This document shows positions 15,392 to 23,733 of a DNA stretch of 44,512 nucleotides, piece after piece. Where the stretch lies: positions 1 to 44,512 of the forward strand of contig JAKSRE010000022.1 of the NCBI GenBank assembly GCA_024403775.1, written 5' to 3'. The notes below the pieces were generated by a model. The model saw only the letters and a list, made by a program, of their open reading frames with translations, had not been told where the DNA came from and searched no databases. Position 1 is the stretch's first letter; every line of letters starts with the position of its first letter. Both the position numbers and the translations under genes were made by a program. The stretch comes from Clostridia bacterium. Its GTDB lineage: Bacteria > Bacillota > Clostridia > Saccharofermentanales > Saccharofermentanaceae.

Positions 15392-17134
15392 ATGAGACAA
15401 AAATCTGTTAAGTATAGATTACTTTTACATTTGATTGCCGCTCTTTTTATTTTTCTTGTTACTTTGATTGGGATTAATCGATACAATATGCCAGTTATTC
15501 TTAATGATGAATTTGGATATTGGAGTAATGCAGATTTATTAGTAAATAGAAATTGGGTTGATCTTGCAAAAGAAACGCCGTACTATAGCCTGGGCTATAG
15601 TCTGGTGCTTGTTCCTGTATTGTTTTTCTGTAAATCTTATAAAATTGCATATCATACAGCCCTGGTATTGAACTCTGTTTTTATTGTAGTTGAATATTTT
15701 TGTGCATATTATATTTTAAGCATAAAGAATCCCAAATCAGAGAATTATATTGTTACATCAGTTGAATCAATAGCTGTAGTTTTGCTTGCAAGCAGTATTT
15801 TTTATTCACATATTGCCTGGTGTGAGATATTCATTACCATGATTATATGGATAATTGCTGCTTTATTCGTTAGTTGTGAACACAAATTTAAAACATACAA
15901 AATTGTTCTTATGTGTCTGTTAAGTGGATATTCATATATTATTCACCAGAGAGCCATTGGTGTATTGATTGTTTTTGCATTGTCACTTCTATGGTTACTG
16001 TTAGCAAAGAAGAAGTATTTTCATATTATTTCTATCGTTGTAACCGTAGGACTTGCTATTTTTCTTCAGTCAATAATCAGAGATTTTCAAGATAATCTTA
16101 TTGATAACATGAGAAGTAATATTCTTAATTATTATGCGATAAATTCATCTTTAGTCGGCGATAAATTAGGTAAAGTAATGGCTGAATTTGTTAACTTCCT
16201 AGTTTCTTTTGCAGGAAAGATATACATTTTGTTTGTTTGTTCACTTGGTGTATATGCTATAGGTCTTAAAGAATACATTTTAAGACTCATTAAAACAGCA
16301 AGGAGACAGAAAGCAGAGCTAATTATTTCAGAAACATTCTTTGCCCTTCTTATAGTAATAATGGTAGGTTTGAATACTATTCAGACTATAAATTCAGCAC
16401 AGCGTAAGGATGTAATAGTATATACAAGATACATGGAATTTGTATTTGGTCCCTTTATGCTCTTCTCACTCGATTATCTTGTTAAGAATATAAAGAAAAA
16501 CTATAAGATGCTTATGGTTACAGTTGCCGGACTTATTCCTTTAACATTTATCGTTCTCAAGCAATTCCTATATGCTGCAGATTCCTTCAATGATCCTTGT
16601 AGTCCATTTATGGCCGGATTCGTAGAATTGTTTACTGATGATTATAAAACAGTTATCTCATGTGTAGTTATAGTATTAATTGTTTTCTTATTACTATGTT
16701 CGCTTCTTGGAACTATGAAGAACAAACAGTTATCTGCGATTTTGATATGCGTAGCATTCATTGCCATTAATGTTTATGTTGTTTCATTTGCTGATAAATG
16801 GCTTTCCAATGTTCAGGAAAAGTTTTATTTAAGAGTAGAACCTGTTGCTGAAATTATTAATAAAGACAAAGAAGATAAGCCAATATATTTCATAGTTGAT
16901 AACGAGAAGTTTGTTTATAGCATTAATATCAAATATCTTCAGTTTGTTTTATATGACAGACCTATAAATGTTGTTCATTCCTATGGACAGATAAACTATG
17001 AAGGTGAGTATTTTTTGCTTACAAATTCAAGAGTTTATCCAGTTCTAAATGATGCCGGATTAGAATATGAGGTTACGACCCCGTTTACTAATCTTTACAT
17101 AGTTGAAGGCCATGCTCGTGGTGAGAAAAAGTGA
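15392..17134 (+). CDS. Polytopic GT-C-like membrane glycosyltransferase
   Basis: 580 residues, roughly ten to twelve transmembrane segments and a ~100-residue soluble C-terminal part. The first large loop carries LNDEFGYW (Asp39-Glu40), the acidic pair expected in GT-C lipid-linked-sugar transferases of the ArnT/PMT/GT39 kind. It may add a sugar outside the membrane from a polyprenyl donor, or act as the chain polymerase, since no other obvious Wzy is present. The in-frame TGA at 15386 excludes a longer N-terminus, so the ATG at 15392 is the earliest start although it lacks a close ribosome site. It is transcribed from the promoter at 15299. Confidence 0.7.
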   Translation: MRQKSVKYRLLLHLIAALFIFLVTLIGINRYNMPVILNDEFGYWSNADLLVNRNWVDLAKETPYYSLGYSLVLVPVLFFCKSYKIAYHTALVLNSVFIVVEYFCAYYILSIKNPKSENYIVTSVESIAVVLLASSIFYSHIAWCEIFITMIIWIIAALFVSCEHKFKTYKIVLMCLLSGYSYIIHQRAIGVLIVFALSLLWLLLAKKKYFHIISIVVTVGLAIFLQSIIRDFQDNLIDNMRSNILNYYAINSSLVGDKLGKVMAEFVNFLVSFAGKIYILFVCSLGVYAIGLKEYILRLIKTARRQKAELIISETFFALLIVIMVGLNTIQTINSAQRKDVIVYTRYMEFVFGPFMLFSLDYLVKNIKKNYKMLMVTVAGLIPLTFIVLKQFLYAADSFNDPCSPFMAGFVELFTDDYKTVISCVVIVLIVFLLLCSLLGTMKNKQLSAILICVAFIAINVYVVSFADKWLSNVQEKFYLRVEPVAEIINKDKEDKPIYFIVDNEKFVYSINIKYLQFVLYDRPINVVHSYGQINYEGEYFLLTNSRVYPVLNDAGLEYEVTTPFTNLYIVEGHARGEKK

Positions 17135-17139
17135 TGATA

Positions 17140-17163
17140 GTAGATAGTCAGTTATGTTATAAT
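17140..17163 (+). promoter_or_regulatory. Extended -10 promoter before fdtA-like gene
   Basis: TGTTATAAT at 17155-17163 is a full extended -10. The -35 position holds only TGATAG-like sequence. It lies just downstream of the GT-C-like stop and about 33 bases before the ATG at 17196. Confidence 0.55.
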
Positions 17164-17195
17164 ATTTGTTAATTATTTAATTGTGGAGATTAATT

Positions 17196-17606
17196 ATGAA
17201 AGTAATAAAATATGTTTTCCAACCACATGGTGATGACAGAGGACAGCTTGTAGCATTGGAAGAATTTAAGGATATTCCATTTTCTATAAAGCGAGTTTAT
17301 TACATGTATGATACTGGAGAGGGTGTTAGAAGAGGTTTTCATGCTCACAAGTCTCTTGAACAGATTCTGATTTGTATTCATGGAAGTTGTAAAATTCTCC
17401 TCGACAATGGAACTGAGAAGAAGGTAGTTCCACTTGAGAAACCTTATGAAGGATTGTATGTAGGTAATAGCATGTGGAGAGAGATGTATGACTTTTCTTC
17501 AGATGCAGTATTGATGGTTTTAGCTTCTGAATTATATGATGAAGCAGATTACATTAGAAACTACGATGAATTTCTTGAATTCAACGGAATTAAGAAAGGT
17601 GAATAA
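17196..17606 (+). CDS. fdtA: dTDP-4-keto-6-deoxyglucose 3,4-ketoisomerase (FdtA/QdtA family)
   Basis: A 136-residue single-domain cupin of the WxcM/FdtA family. Diagnostic residues are [10 protein letters not shown] near the N-terminus, [11 protein letters not shown] with the catalytic His pair, and [10 protein letters not shown]. It moves the keto group of dTDP-4-keto-6-deoxyglucose, the RmlB product, from C4 to C3. FdtA inverts C4 to give the galacto form, while QdtA keeps the gluco form; I cannot tell these apart by eye, so the symbol is provisional. TGTGGAG upstream sets the start. It is paired with the aminotransferase that follows after one base. Confidence 0.85.
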   Translation: MKVIKYVFQPHGDDRGQLVALEEFKDIPFSIKRVYYMYDTGEGVRRGFHAHKSLEQILICIHGSCKILLDNGTEKKVVPLEKPYEGLYVGNSMWREMYDFSSDAVLMVLASELYDEADYIRNYDEFLEFNGIKKGE

Positions 17607-17607
17607 A

Positions 17608-18708
17608 ATGAACGTACCATTTGTATCATTGCGTCCAATGCATGATGAGTTGAGAGATAAACTTGATAAAGCCTACAATCTAGTTCTGGATAGAAGTATG
17701 TATATTCAGGGTGACGAGTGTGAATTATTTGAGAAGGAATTCGCTTCTTACTGTGATGCAAAGCATTGTATCGGTGTAGCAACTGGATTGGATGCTATTT
17801 ATCTGATTCTTAGAGCCATGGAAATTGGCGCTGGTGATGAAGTTATTGTTCCTTCAAATACATTTATAGCAACTGCACTTGCGGTATCTTACTGTGGTGC
17901 GACTCCTGTTTTTGTTGAACCAGTTATTGAAAACTTTAATATTGATGTGGATCGAATTGAAGAGGCTATCACAGACAAGACAAAAGCAATTATTGCGGTA
18001 CATCTCCAAGGAAGACCATCTGATATGGATACAGTAAATGCAATAGCAAAGAAGCATAATCTTAAGGTGATAGAGGATGCCGCTCAGGCTCATGGTGCAA
18101 GATATAAGGGGAAGAAAGTTGGATCTCTTTCTGATGCAGCTGCCTTTAGCTTTTATCCAGGTAAAAATCTTGGTGCTCTTGGTGATGCAGGTTGTGTGGT
18201 TACCAATAATGATGATATTGCTTCAAAGGTACGAGCTTTGGGAAATTACGGTTCAGATTATAAGTATCATCATATTTATAAGGGTACTAACAGCAGACTC
18301 GATGAGATTCAGGCAGCTTTTTTGAGAGTGAAATTACCAGAATTGGATAAGTGGAATGATGCAAGAAGAGCGATTGCTGCTCGCTATATTAGTGAGATTA
18401 AAAATCCGTTGATTAAACTTCCTGTAGCATCAGATGAGACTTTTGAACACATTTATCATGTATTTGCTGTTCGTTGTGACAGGAGAGATGAGCTTGAGGC
18501 TTATCTTAAAGATAGAGGTATTGGTACAGTTAAGCATTATCCAGTTCCAATGCATTTGCAGGAAGCTTATGCTGACTTAAATATCAGTGAAGGTGATTTA
18601 CCTATTGCTGAAGAGATTAGCAATACTATACTCAGTATTCCTATGTATTATGGAATGACTGAGGAAGAGATAAATTATGTTATTTCTTCAATAAATGATT
18701 TTAAGTGA
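17608..18708 (+). CDS. fdtB: DegT/DnrJ/EryC1 sugar aminotransferase (FdtB-like)
   Basis: A 366-residue PLP-dependent nucleotide-sugar aminotransferase. It has the typical opening [18 protein letters not shown] for the phosphate cup, Asp157 in [11 protein letters not shown], and PLP lysine Lys186 in [15 protein letters not shown]. It should transfer an amino group from glutamate to the 3-keto sugar made by the preceding isomerase, giving dTDP-3-amino-3,6-dideoxy-galactose or -glucose. AAAGGTG precedes the ATG. The family and the pairing with an FdtA-type gene are strong; the sugar stereochemistry is inferred only from the family. Confidence 0.88.
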   Translation: MNVPFVSLRPMHDELRDKLDKAYNLVLDRSMYIQGDECELFEKEFASYCDAKHCIGVATGLDAIYLILRAMEIGAGDEVIVPSNTFIATALAVSYCGATPVFVEPVIENFNIDVDRIEEAITDKTKAIIAVHLQGRPSDMDTVNAIAKKHNLKVIEDAAQAHGARYKGKKVGSLSDAAAFSFYPGKNLGALGDAGCVVTNNDDIASKVRALGNYGSDYKYHHIYKGTNSRLDEIQAAFLRVKLPELDKWNDARRAIAARYISEIKNPLIKLPVASDETFEHIYHVFAVRCDRRDELEAYLKDRGIGTVKHYPVPMHLQEAYADLNISEGDLPIAEEISNTILSIPMYYGMTEEEINYVISSINDFK

Positions 18709-18715
18709 GAATAAA

Positions 18716-19807
18716 ATGTCTGATTCAAAAAAGCGCGAGTCTAACATAGAACTTTTGCGTATAGTTTTGATGTTAGGTGTAGTCGTATTACATTATAACA
18801 ACTCTTCTATTGGTGGAGCATTTGAGTTCACTGCAAATATGCCAGTGACTAGATTGGTGTTATACTTTTTTGAATCTCTATGTGATTGCGCAGTCGATTT
18901 ATTCATTTTGATTAGTGGATATTTTATGTGCAAGAATAATAAGCGTAATTTAGCTAAACCAGTTGAACTGCTTATACAAACCATCTTGTTTGCAGAAGGT
19001 GTTTATATTTGCAAAGGATTAATTTCTGGAGAAGGAATATCTGTTGGAAGCATTGTTGCCCGATTAATTCCAGCTAGTTATTTTGTTATTTTATATATAG
19101 CAGTTTATTTTGTATCTCCATATATTAATCATTTGCTTAATTCATTAAATCAAAAACAATTGTCCAAAATGCTAGTTGTATTATTTGTTATTCTCTCAAT
19201 TTATCCGACTGCGGTAGATATGTTAATAGAGATTCGAAAGAATGATTTTATGGGGTTAAGTACAGTTGGCGCTTATGGTTCTCAGTGGGGATATACATTA
19301 GTCAACTTCATCTTGATGTATATCATTGGAGCTTATTTGAGACTTTCAAATAAACTCATACCTTTGAAGAAAGCCGTTTTATTACTGCTGGCTATTACAA
19401 TAGCTTTGGTACTCTGGGCAATGCTTGATGATAAATTAGGCATTGTATATGAACGAGTAGCTTGGGAGTACTGTAATCCACTTATCATTATGGCTGCTAT
19501 TTTGTTATTTATGATTTTTAAACAGATACATATACCTAGCAATCGTATAATTAATTCTTTGGCAACATCATCATTCAGTGTTTATTTATTGAATACCCAT
19601 TTGTTGAAATATTTTCACATTGAATTCCATGTAACATCTTCGATAATAGTAATGATATTACATATGATTGCTACTGCAATTGCTATTTACTTGATTTGTG
19701 CTGTAGTGAATTTTGTTTATAGTATGACAGTACTTAGATTAGTACGAGGATTAGAATCCAAAATATCTTTTATGAGTAATGATATCTATGGAGATTTGGT
19801 GGAATGA
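18716..19807 (+). CDS. Acyltransferase-3 family membrane protein
   Basis: 363 residues with about ten transmembrane helices. The N-terminal SNIELLRIVLMLGVVVLHY carries the conserved Arg and His of the acyltransferase_3 (OafA/NodX-like) family. These proteins O-acylate sugars, often with acetyl groups, at the membrane. The ATG at 18716 follows GTGAGA and overlaps no neighbour; the 3' end overlaps wzx by four bases. It could acetylate the polymer or the 3-amino sugar made by the preceding genes. Confidence 0.85.
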   Translation: MSDSKKRESNIELLRIVLMLGVVVLHYNNSSIGGAFEFTANMPVTRLVLYFFESLCDCAVDLFILISGYFMCKNNKRNLAKPVELLIQTILFAEGVYICKGLISGEGISVGSIVARLIPASYFVILYIAVYFVSPYINHLLNSLNQKQLSKMLVVLFVILSIYPTAVDMLIEIRKNDFMGLSTVGAYGSQWGYTLVNFILMYIIGAYLRLSNKLIPLKKAVLLLLAITIALVLWAMLDDKLGIVYERVAWEYCNPLIIMAAILLFMIFKQIHIPSNRIINSLATSSFSVYLLNTHLLKYFHIEFHVTSSIIVMILHMIATAIAIYLICAVVNFVYSMTVLRLVRGLESKISFMSNDIYGDLVE

Positions 19808-21267
19808 ATAAATTTAAGTTATTTGTTGAAAATATGCTTGTATATGGCCTAGGAGGAATAATCAGCAAGATAATTCCAATTATCATGCTACCAATTATTA
19901 CTTTTCTTCTTCCTGGTACTAATTTCTATGGATTAAGTGATATGACAACAACCATAATCTCGCTTGGAAGTGCATTAGCAGTTATGGGTATGTATGATGC
20001 CATGTATAGACTCTTTTTCGACAAGAAAGAAGAAGAATATCGAAAGGATTTGTGTTCAACTACTCTGTTTTTTACTTTGTGTGTATCGCTTGTAGTTGCC
20101 TTATTGATGATATTACTCAAAGAACCGCTATCCTTGCTATTCTTTAAAGATGTTAAGTTCTCATACCTTATTTATGTATCTGCAATTGCCACACTGGTTG
20201 GAGCGACAAACAGCATTATATCAGCCCCTACAAGAATGCAGAATAAACGCAAAGTTTTTCTTGTGACTAATACAATTGGTCCTGTTATTTCTTATGCTGT
20301 ATCCATACCTATGATTCTTCACGGATACTACATTATGGCTTTGCCTGTTGCCGCTGTATCTTCAAGCGTTATCCTTGAATTGTCATTTGCTATAATGAAC
20401 AAAAAATGGTTCTCTTTTAAGAGAGTTGATTTTAAACTCATACGACCACTTTTAGTGATTGCGGTACCGCTGATCCCTAATTTCCTCATTTACTGGATAT
20501 TTAATTCTTGTGACAAACTTATGATTACTAACATCATTGGTCTTGATGCTCAGGGAATTTACGCAGTAAGTTCAAAGTTAGGCCACATCAGTCAGCTTAT
20601 TTATACGGCGTTTGCTGGCGGATGGCAGTTTTTTGCTTTCTCCACAATGAAGGAGAAAAATCAGGTTAAGAATAATTCTCTTGTTTTTGAATATTTAGGC
20701 GCTATCTCATATGTAGCTTCTGCGTTTATCTGCGTGCTCTCTCCAGTTATTTTCCTTTTGTTTAAAAAGGAGTACTATGAGGGTTTTGTATCTGCACCTT
20801 ATCTATTCTTGGCACCACTTCTTTTGATGCTTTTCCAGGTTGCATGCAATCAGTTTATTGTTGTGAAAAAGACTTGGCCTAATGTGTTTATTCTGTCTTC
20901 TGGTGCTGTCGTAAATGTTATTTTGAACTATATCCTTATTCCAAAAATCGGAATAGAAGGTGCATCAATTGCTACTCTTTGTGGTTATATTTTGTCCGAT
21001 ATTCTGGTTGTAATTGTTTTGAATAAAATGAAACTTATGACAGTTACAAAGCGACTTGTATTGTCTGCTTTCCTTATGGCAGTATATTTTATCTGTTGGA
21101 GATTCTTGTTTATTCAGAATATTGTTATCGGGATGATTTGTGCTGTTCTGTTTATGATGTGTATAGTATTCCTTTATCGTAGTGAGTTACGAATCTTGAT
21201 TAACATGGTTAAAAATCCGCCTAAGAAAGGTGACAAAAAGGAAGATAATAAGGGGGAAGTGAAGTAA
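19804..21267 (+). CDS. wzx: Wzx-type polysaccharide flippase
   Basis: 487 residues with twelve to fourteen hydrophobic helices and the MATE/PST-like pattern of polysaccharide transporters. The N-terminus has VYGLGGIISKIIPIIMLPI, and short polar loops and NSCDKLMITNIIG are characteristic. It should flip undecaprenyl-linked repeat units across the membrane. The start overlaps the acyltransferase gene (ATGA). The C-terminus is Lys-rich and cytoplasmic. The symbol is a family label; no specificity can be read from the sequence. Confidence 0.87.
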   Translation: MNKFKLFVENMLVYGLGGIISKIIPIIMLPIITFLLPGTNFYGLSDMTTTIISLGSALAVMGMYDAMYRLFFDKKEEEYRKDLCSTTLFFTLCVSLVVALLMILLKEPLSLLFFKDVKFSYLIYVSAIATLVGATNSIISAPTRMQNKRKVFLVTNTIGPVISYAVSIPMILHGYYIMALPVAAVSSSVILELSFAIMNKKWFSFKRVDFKLIRPLLVIAVPLIPNFLIYWIFNSCDKLMITNIIGLDAQGIYAVSSKLGHISQLIYTAFAGGWQFFAFSTMKEKNQVKNNSLVFEYLGAISYVASAFICVLSPVIFLLFKKEYYEGFVSAPYLFLAPLLLMLFQVACNQFIVVKKTWPNVFILSSGAVVNVILNYILIPKIGIEGASIATLCGYILSDILVVIVLNKMKLMTVTKRLVLSAFLMAVYFICWRFLFIQNIVIGMICAVLFMMCIVFLYRSELRILINMVKNPPKKGDKKEDNKGEVK

Positions 21268-21268
21268 T

Positions 21269-21799
21269 ATGCCTATATTATTAAGACCTTTAGAGGAAAA
21301 AGATGTAGACGGAATGCTTGAATGGATGCATTCAGAAGAATCCAAAAGCATTTTTCAGAAGGATATGAGTAATATTACACGTGAGAATGCAGTTTCCTTC
21401 GTTAAAAGTTCTCAGGGTGATACCTTTGATAGAGGCTTTGTTCATTTTGCTGTCGTTGATGACAGTGACGAATATCTTGGAACAATAAGCCTTAAGAATA
21501 TTGATAAAGAAAACTCCTGCGCTGAATACGCGGTAAGTATGCGTGCTAAGGCAAGAGGTACCGGAGCTTCAATGGCAGCTACAAAGGGAATATTAGATAA
21601 AGCGTTTTTGGAGTATAATTTACACAGAGTTTATCTTAATGTTCTTACAACTAATGAGAGAGCAAATAAGTTTTATAAAAAGGCTGGTTTTGTTTTTGAA
21701 GGTACATCACGCGATTCGCTTTGTATCAGAGGAGAATTTAAATCGCTGAATTGGTATACAATTATTAAAGAAGATTATTTATCGGAGGTTAAGGGATGA
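21269..21799 (+). CDS. GNAT-family N-acetyltransferase
   Basis: 176 residues. The acetyl-CoA-binding region AKARGTGAS (about residues 93-101) and the end pattern [13 protein letters not shown] are typical of GNAT enzymes of the RimJ/RimL and PseH kind. The C-terminal [13 protein letters not shown] also resembles sugar-amine acetyltransferases. Placed between wzx and rmlA, it may acetylate the dTDP-3-amino sugar, since no hexapeptide-type FdtC/QdtC acetyltransferase is present. This is inferred from context. It overlaps rmlA by four bases. Confidence 0.8.
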   Translation: MPILLRPLEEKDVDGMLEWMHSEESKSIFQKDMSNITRENAVSFVKSSQGDTFDRGFVHFAVVDDSDEYLGTISLKNIDKENSCAEYAVSMRAKARGTGASMAATKGILDKAFLEYNLHRVYLNVLTTNERANKFYKKAGFVFEGTSRDSLCIRGEFKSLNWYTIIKEDYLSEVKG

Positions 21800-22683
21800 A
21801 AGGAATAATACTTGCTGGTGGATCAGGAACAAGACTTTATCCACTTACAATGGTAACTAGTAAGCAGTTACTTCCAGTTTATGATAAGCCAATGATTTAT
21901 TACCCATTGTCTACGCTTATGCTCGCAGGAATTAAGGATATCCTTATTATCTCTACACCAGAGGATACTCCAAGATTTGAGAATTTGCTTGGTGATGGTT
22001 CTCAGTTTGGAATAAGACTTTCTTATAAAGTTCAGCCTTCACCTGATGGACTTGCTCAGGCATTTCTTATTGGTGAAGAATTTATTGGCGATGATGCTTG
22101 CGCTATGGTACTTGGAGATAATATTTTCTATGGTAACGGCTTTGGTTCTATCTTAAGACAAGCTGTTAAGAATGCTGAGGAATCTTCAAGAGCTACAGTG
22201 TTTGGTTATTATGTAAACGATCCAGAACGTTTTGGTGTAGTAGAATTCGATTCTAATAATAAGGTTATCTCTGTTGAAGAGAAGCCTGCTAATCCAAAGA
22301 GTAATTATGCAATTACAGGACTTTATTTCTATCCTAAGGGAGTTAGTCTTAAAGCCCATGAGATTAAACCTTCTGCAAGAGGAGAACTTGAGATTACTAC
22401 ATTAAATGAGATGTATCTTAAGGAAGATATTCTTGATGTACAGCTTCTTGGCCGTGGCTTTGCTTGGCTCGATACAGGTACGATGGACAGCCTGCTTGAG
22501 GCAGCTGATTTTGTAAAGATGATTGAAGACAGACAGTCAATTACAATTTCTGCTCCAGAGGAGATTGCATATATCAATAAGTGGATAAATACAGAGGAGC
22601 TTCTTGATTCTGCTGCAAAGTATGGAAAGAGTCCTTATGGTAAGCATCTTCAGGCAGTAGCTGAAGGTAAAATAAAGTATTAA
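21796..22683 (+). CDS. rmlA: Glucose-1-phosphate thymidylyltransferase
   Basis: A 295-residue RmlA. The nucleotide-binding motif [12 protein letters not shown] and the following [17 protein letters not shown] are essentially canonical, as are LGDNIFYG and EEKP. It makes dTDP-glucose from dTTP and glucose-1-phosphate, the common precursor for both dTDP-rhamnose and the dTDP-3-amino sugar. CGGAGG upstream supports the start, which overlaps the GNAT gene. The length matches the family. Confidence 0.97.
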   Translation: MKGIILAGGSGTRLYPLTMVTSKQLLPVYDKPMIYYPLSTLMLAGIKDILIISTPEDTPRFENLLGDGSQFGIRLSYKVQPSPDGLAQAFLIGEEFIGDDACAMVLGDNIFYGNGFGSILRQAVKNAEESSRATVFGYYVNDPERFGVVEFDSNNKVISVEEKPANPKSNYAITGLYFYPKGVSLKAHEIKPSARGELEITTLNEMYLKEDILDVQLLGRGFAWLDTGTMDSLLEAADFVKMIEDRQSITISAPEEIAYINKWINTEELLDSAAKYGKSPYGKHLQAVAEGKIKY

Positions 22684-22713
22684 CACGAGTTTAATCTAAA
22701 GAGGAGACATATT

Positions 22714-23733
22714 ATGAACGTATTAGTTACAGGCGGTGCCGGATTCATTGGTTCAAATTTTGTATATCACATGCTTAATAAGTATCCAGATTATAAGATT
22801 ATCTGCGTAGATTGTCTTACATATGCTGGTAATCTCTCTACACTTGAGGAAGCTCTCAAGAATCCAAATTTTAAGTTTTATAAAACTGATATTTGTGATC
22901 GTGAAGCAATCTATAAGATTTACGAAGATGAGAAGCCAGATGTAGTAGTAAATTTTGCTGCAGAAAGCCATGTTGACAGATCGATTGAGAATCCTGAGAT
23001 TTTCCTTAAGACTAATATTCTTGGAACACAGGTAATGATGGATGCTGCAAGAAAGTTCGGTAACATCAGATATCATCAGGTATCAACAGATGAGGTGTAT
23101 GGAGATCTTCCACTCGACAGACCTGATTTATTCTTTACTGAGACAACACCAATACATACAAGCAGTCCTTACAGCAGTTCAAAGGCTGGTGCAGATCTCC
23201 TTGTTATGGCTTACTACAGAACTTATGGTTTGCCAGTAACTATCTCAAGATGTTCAAATAACTATGGTCCTTATCACTTCCCTGAGAAGCTTATTCCTCT
23301 TATGATTGCAAATGCTCTTAACGATAAGCCACTTCCAGTTTATGGTGAAGGTCTTAACGTAAGAGACTGGCTCTATGTTGAAGATCACTGTAAGGCTATT
23401 GACCTCATTATTCATAAGGGTAAGATTGGTGAAGTTTATAATGTTGGTGGTCACAATGAGATGGCTAACATTGATATCGTTAAGTTAATCTGTAAGAAAC
23501 TTAATAAGCCTGAGTCTCTTATTACTCACGTAACTGATCGTAAGGGACACGATATGCGTTATGCAATTGATCCAACCAAGATTCATAATGAGCTTGGCTG
23601 GCTTCCAGAGACAAAATTCGCTGATGGTATTGATAAGACAATTGAATGGTATCTCAACAACAAAACTTGGTGGGAGACAATCATTAGTGGCGAATATATG
23701 AATTACTACGAGAAGATGTACGGAAACAGATAA
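22714..23733 (+). CDS. rmlB: dTDP-glucose 4,6-dehydratase
   Basis: 339 residues. The NAD-binding TGGAGFIGSNF, the catalytic STDEVYGDL and the YSSSK site are canonical for RmlB. The product, dTDP-4-keto-6-deoxyglucose, is the branch point: FdtA/FdtB take it to the amino sugar and RmlC/RmlD to rhamnose. AGAGGAGA lies eight bases before the ATG. The stop codon directly abuts the next start. Confidence 0.97.
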   Translation: MNVLVTGGAGFIGSNFVYHMLNKYPDYKIICVDCLTYAGNLSTLEEALKNPNFKFYKTDICDREAIYKIYEDEKPDVVVNFAAESHVDRSIENPEIFLKTNILGTQVMMDAARKFGNIRYHQVSTDEVYGDLPLDRPDLFFTETTPIHTSSPYSSSKAGADLLVMAYYRTYGLPVTISRCSNNYGPYHFPEKLIPLMIANALNDKPLPVYGEGLNVRDWLYVEDHCKAIDLIIHKGKIGEVYNVGGHNEMANIDIVKLICKKLNKPESLITHVTDRKGHDMRYAIDPTKIHNELGWLPETKFADGIDKTIEWYLNNKTWWETIISGEYMNYYEKMYGNR

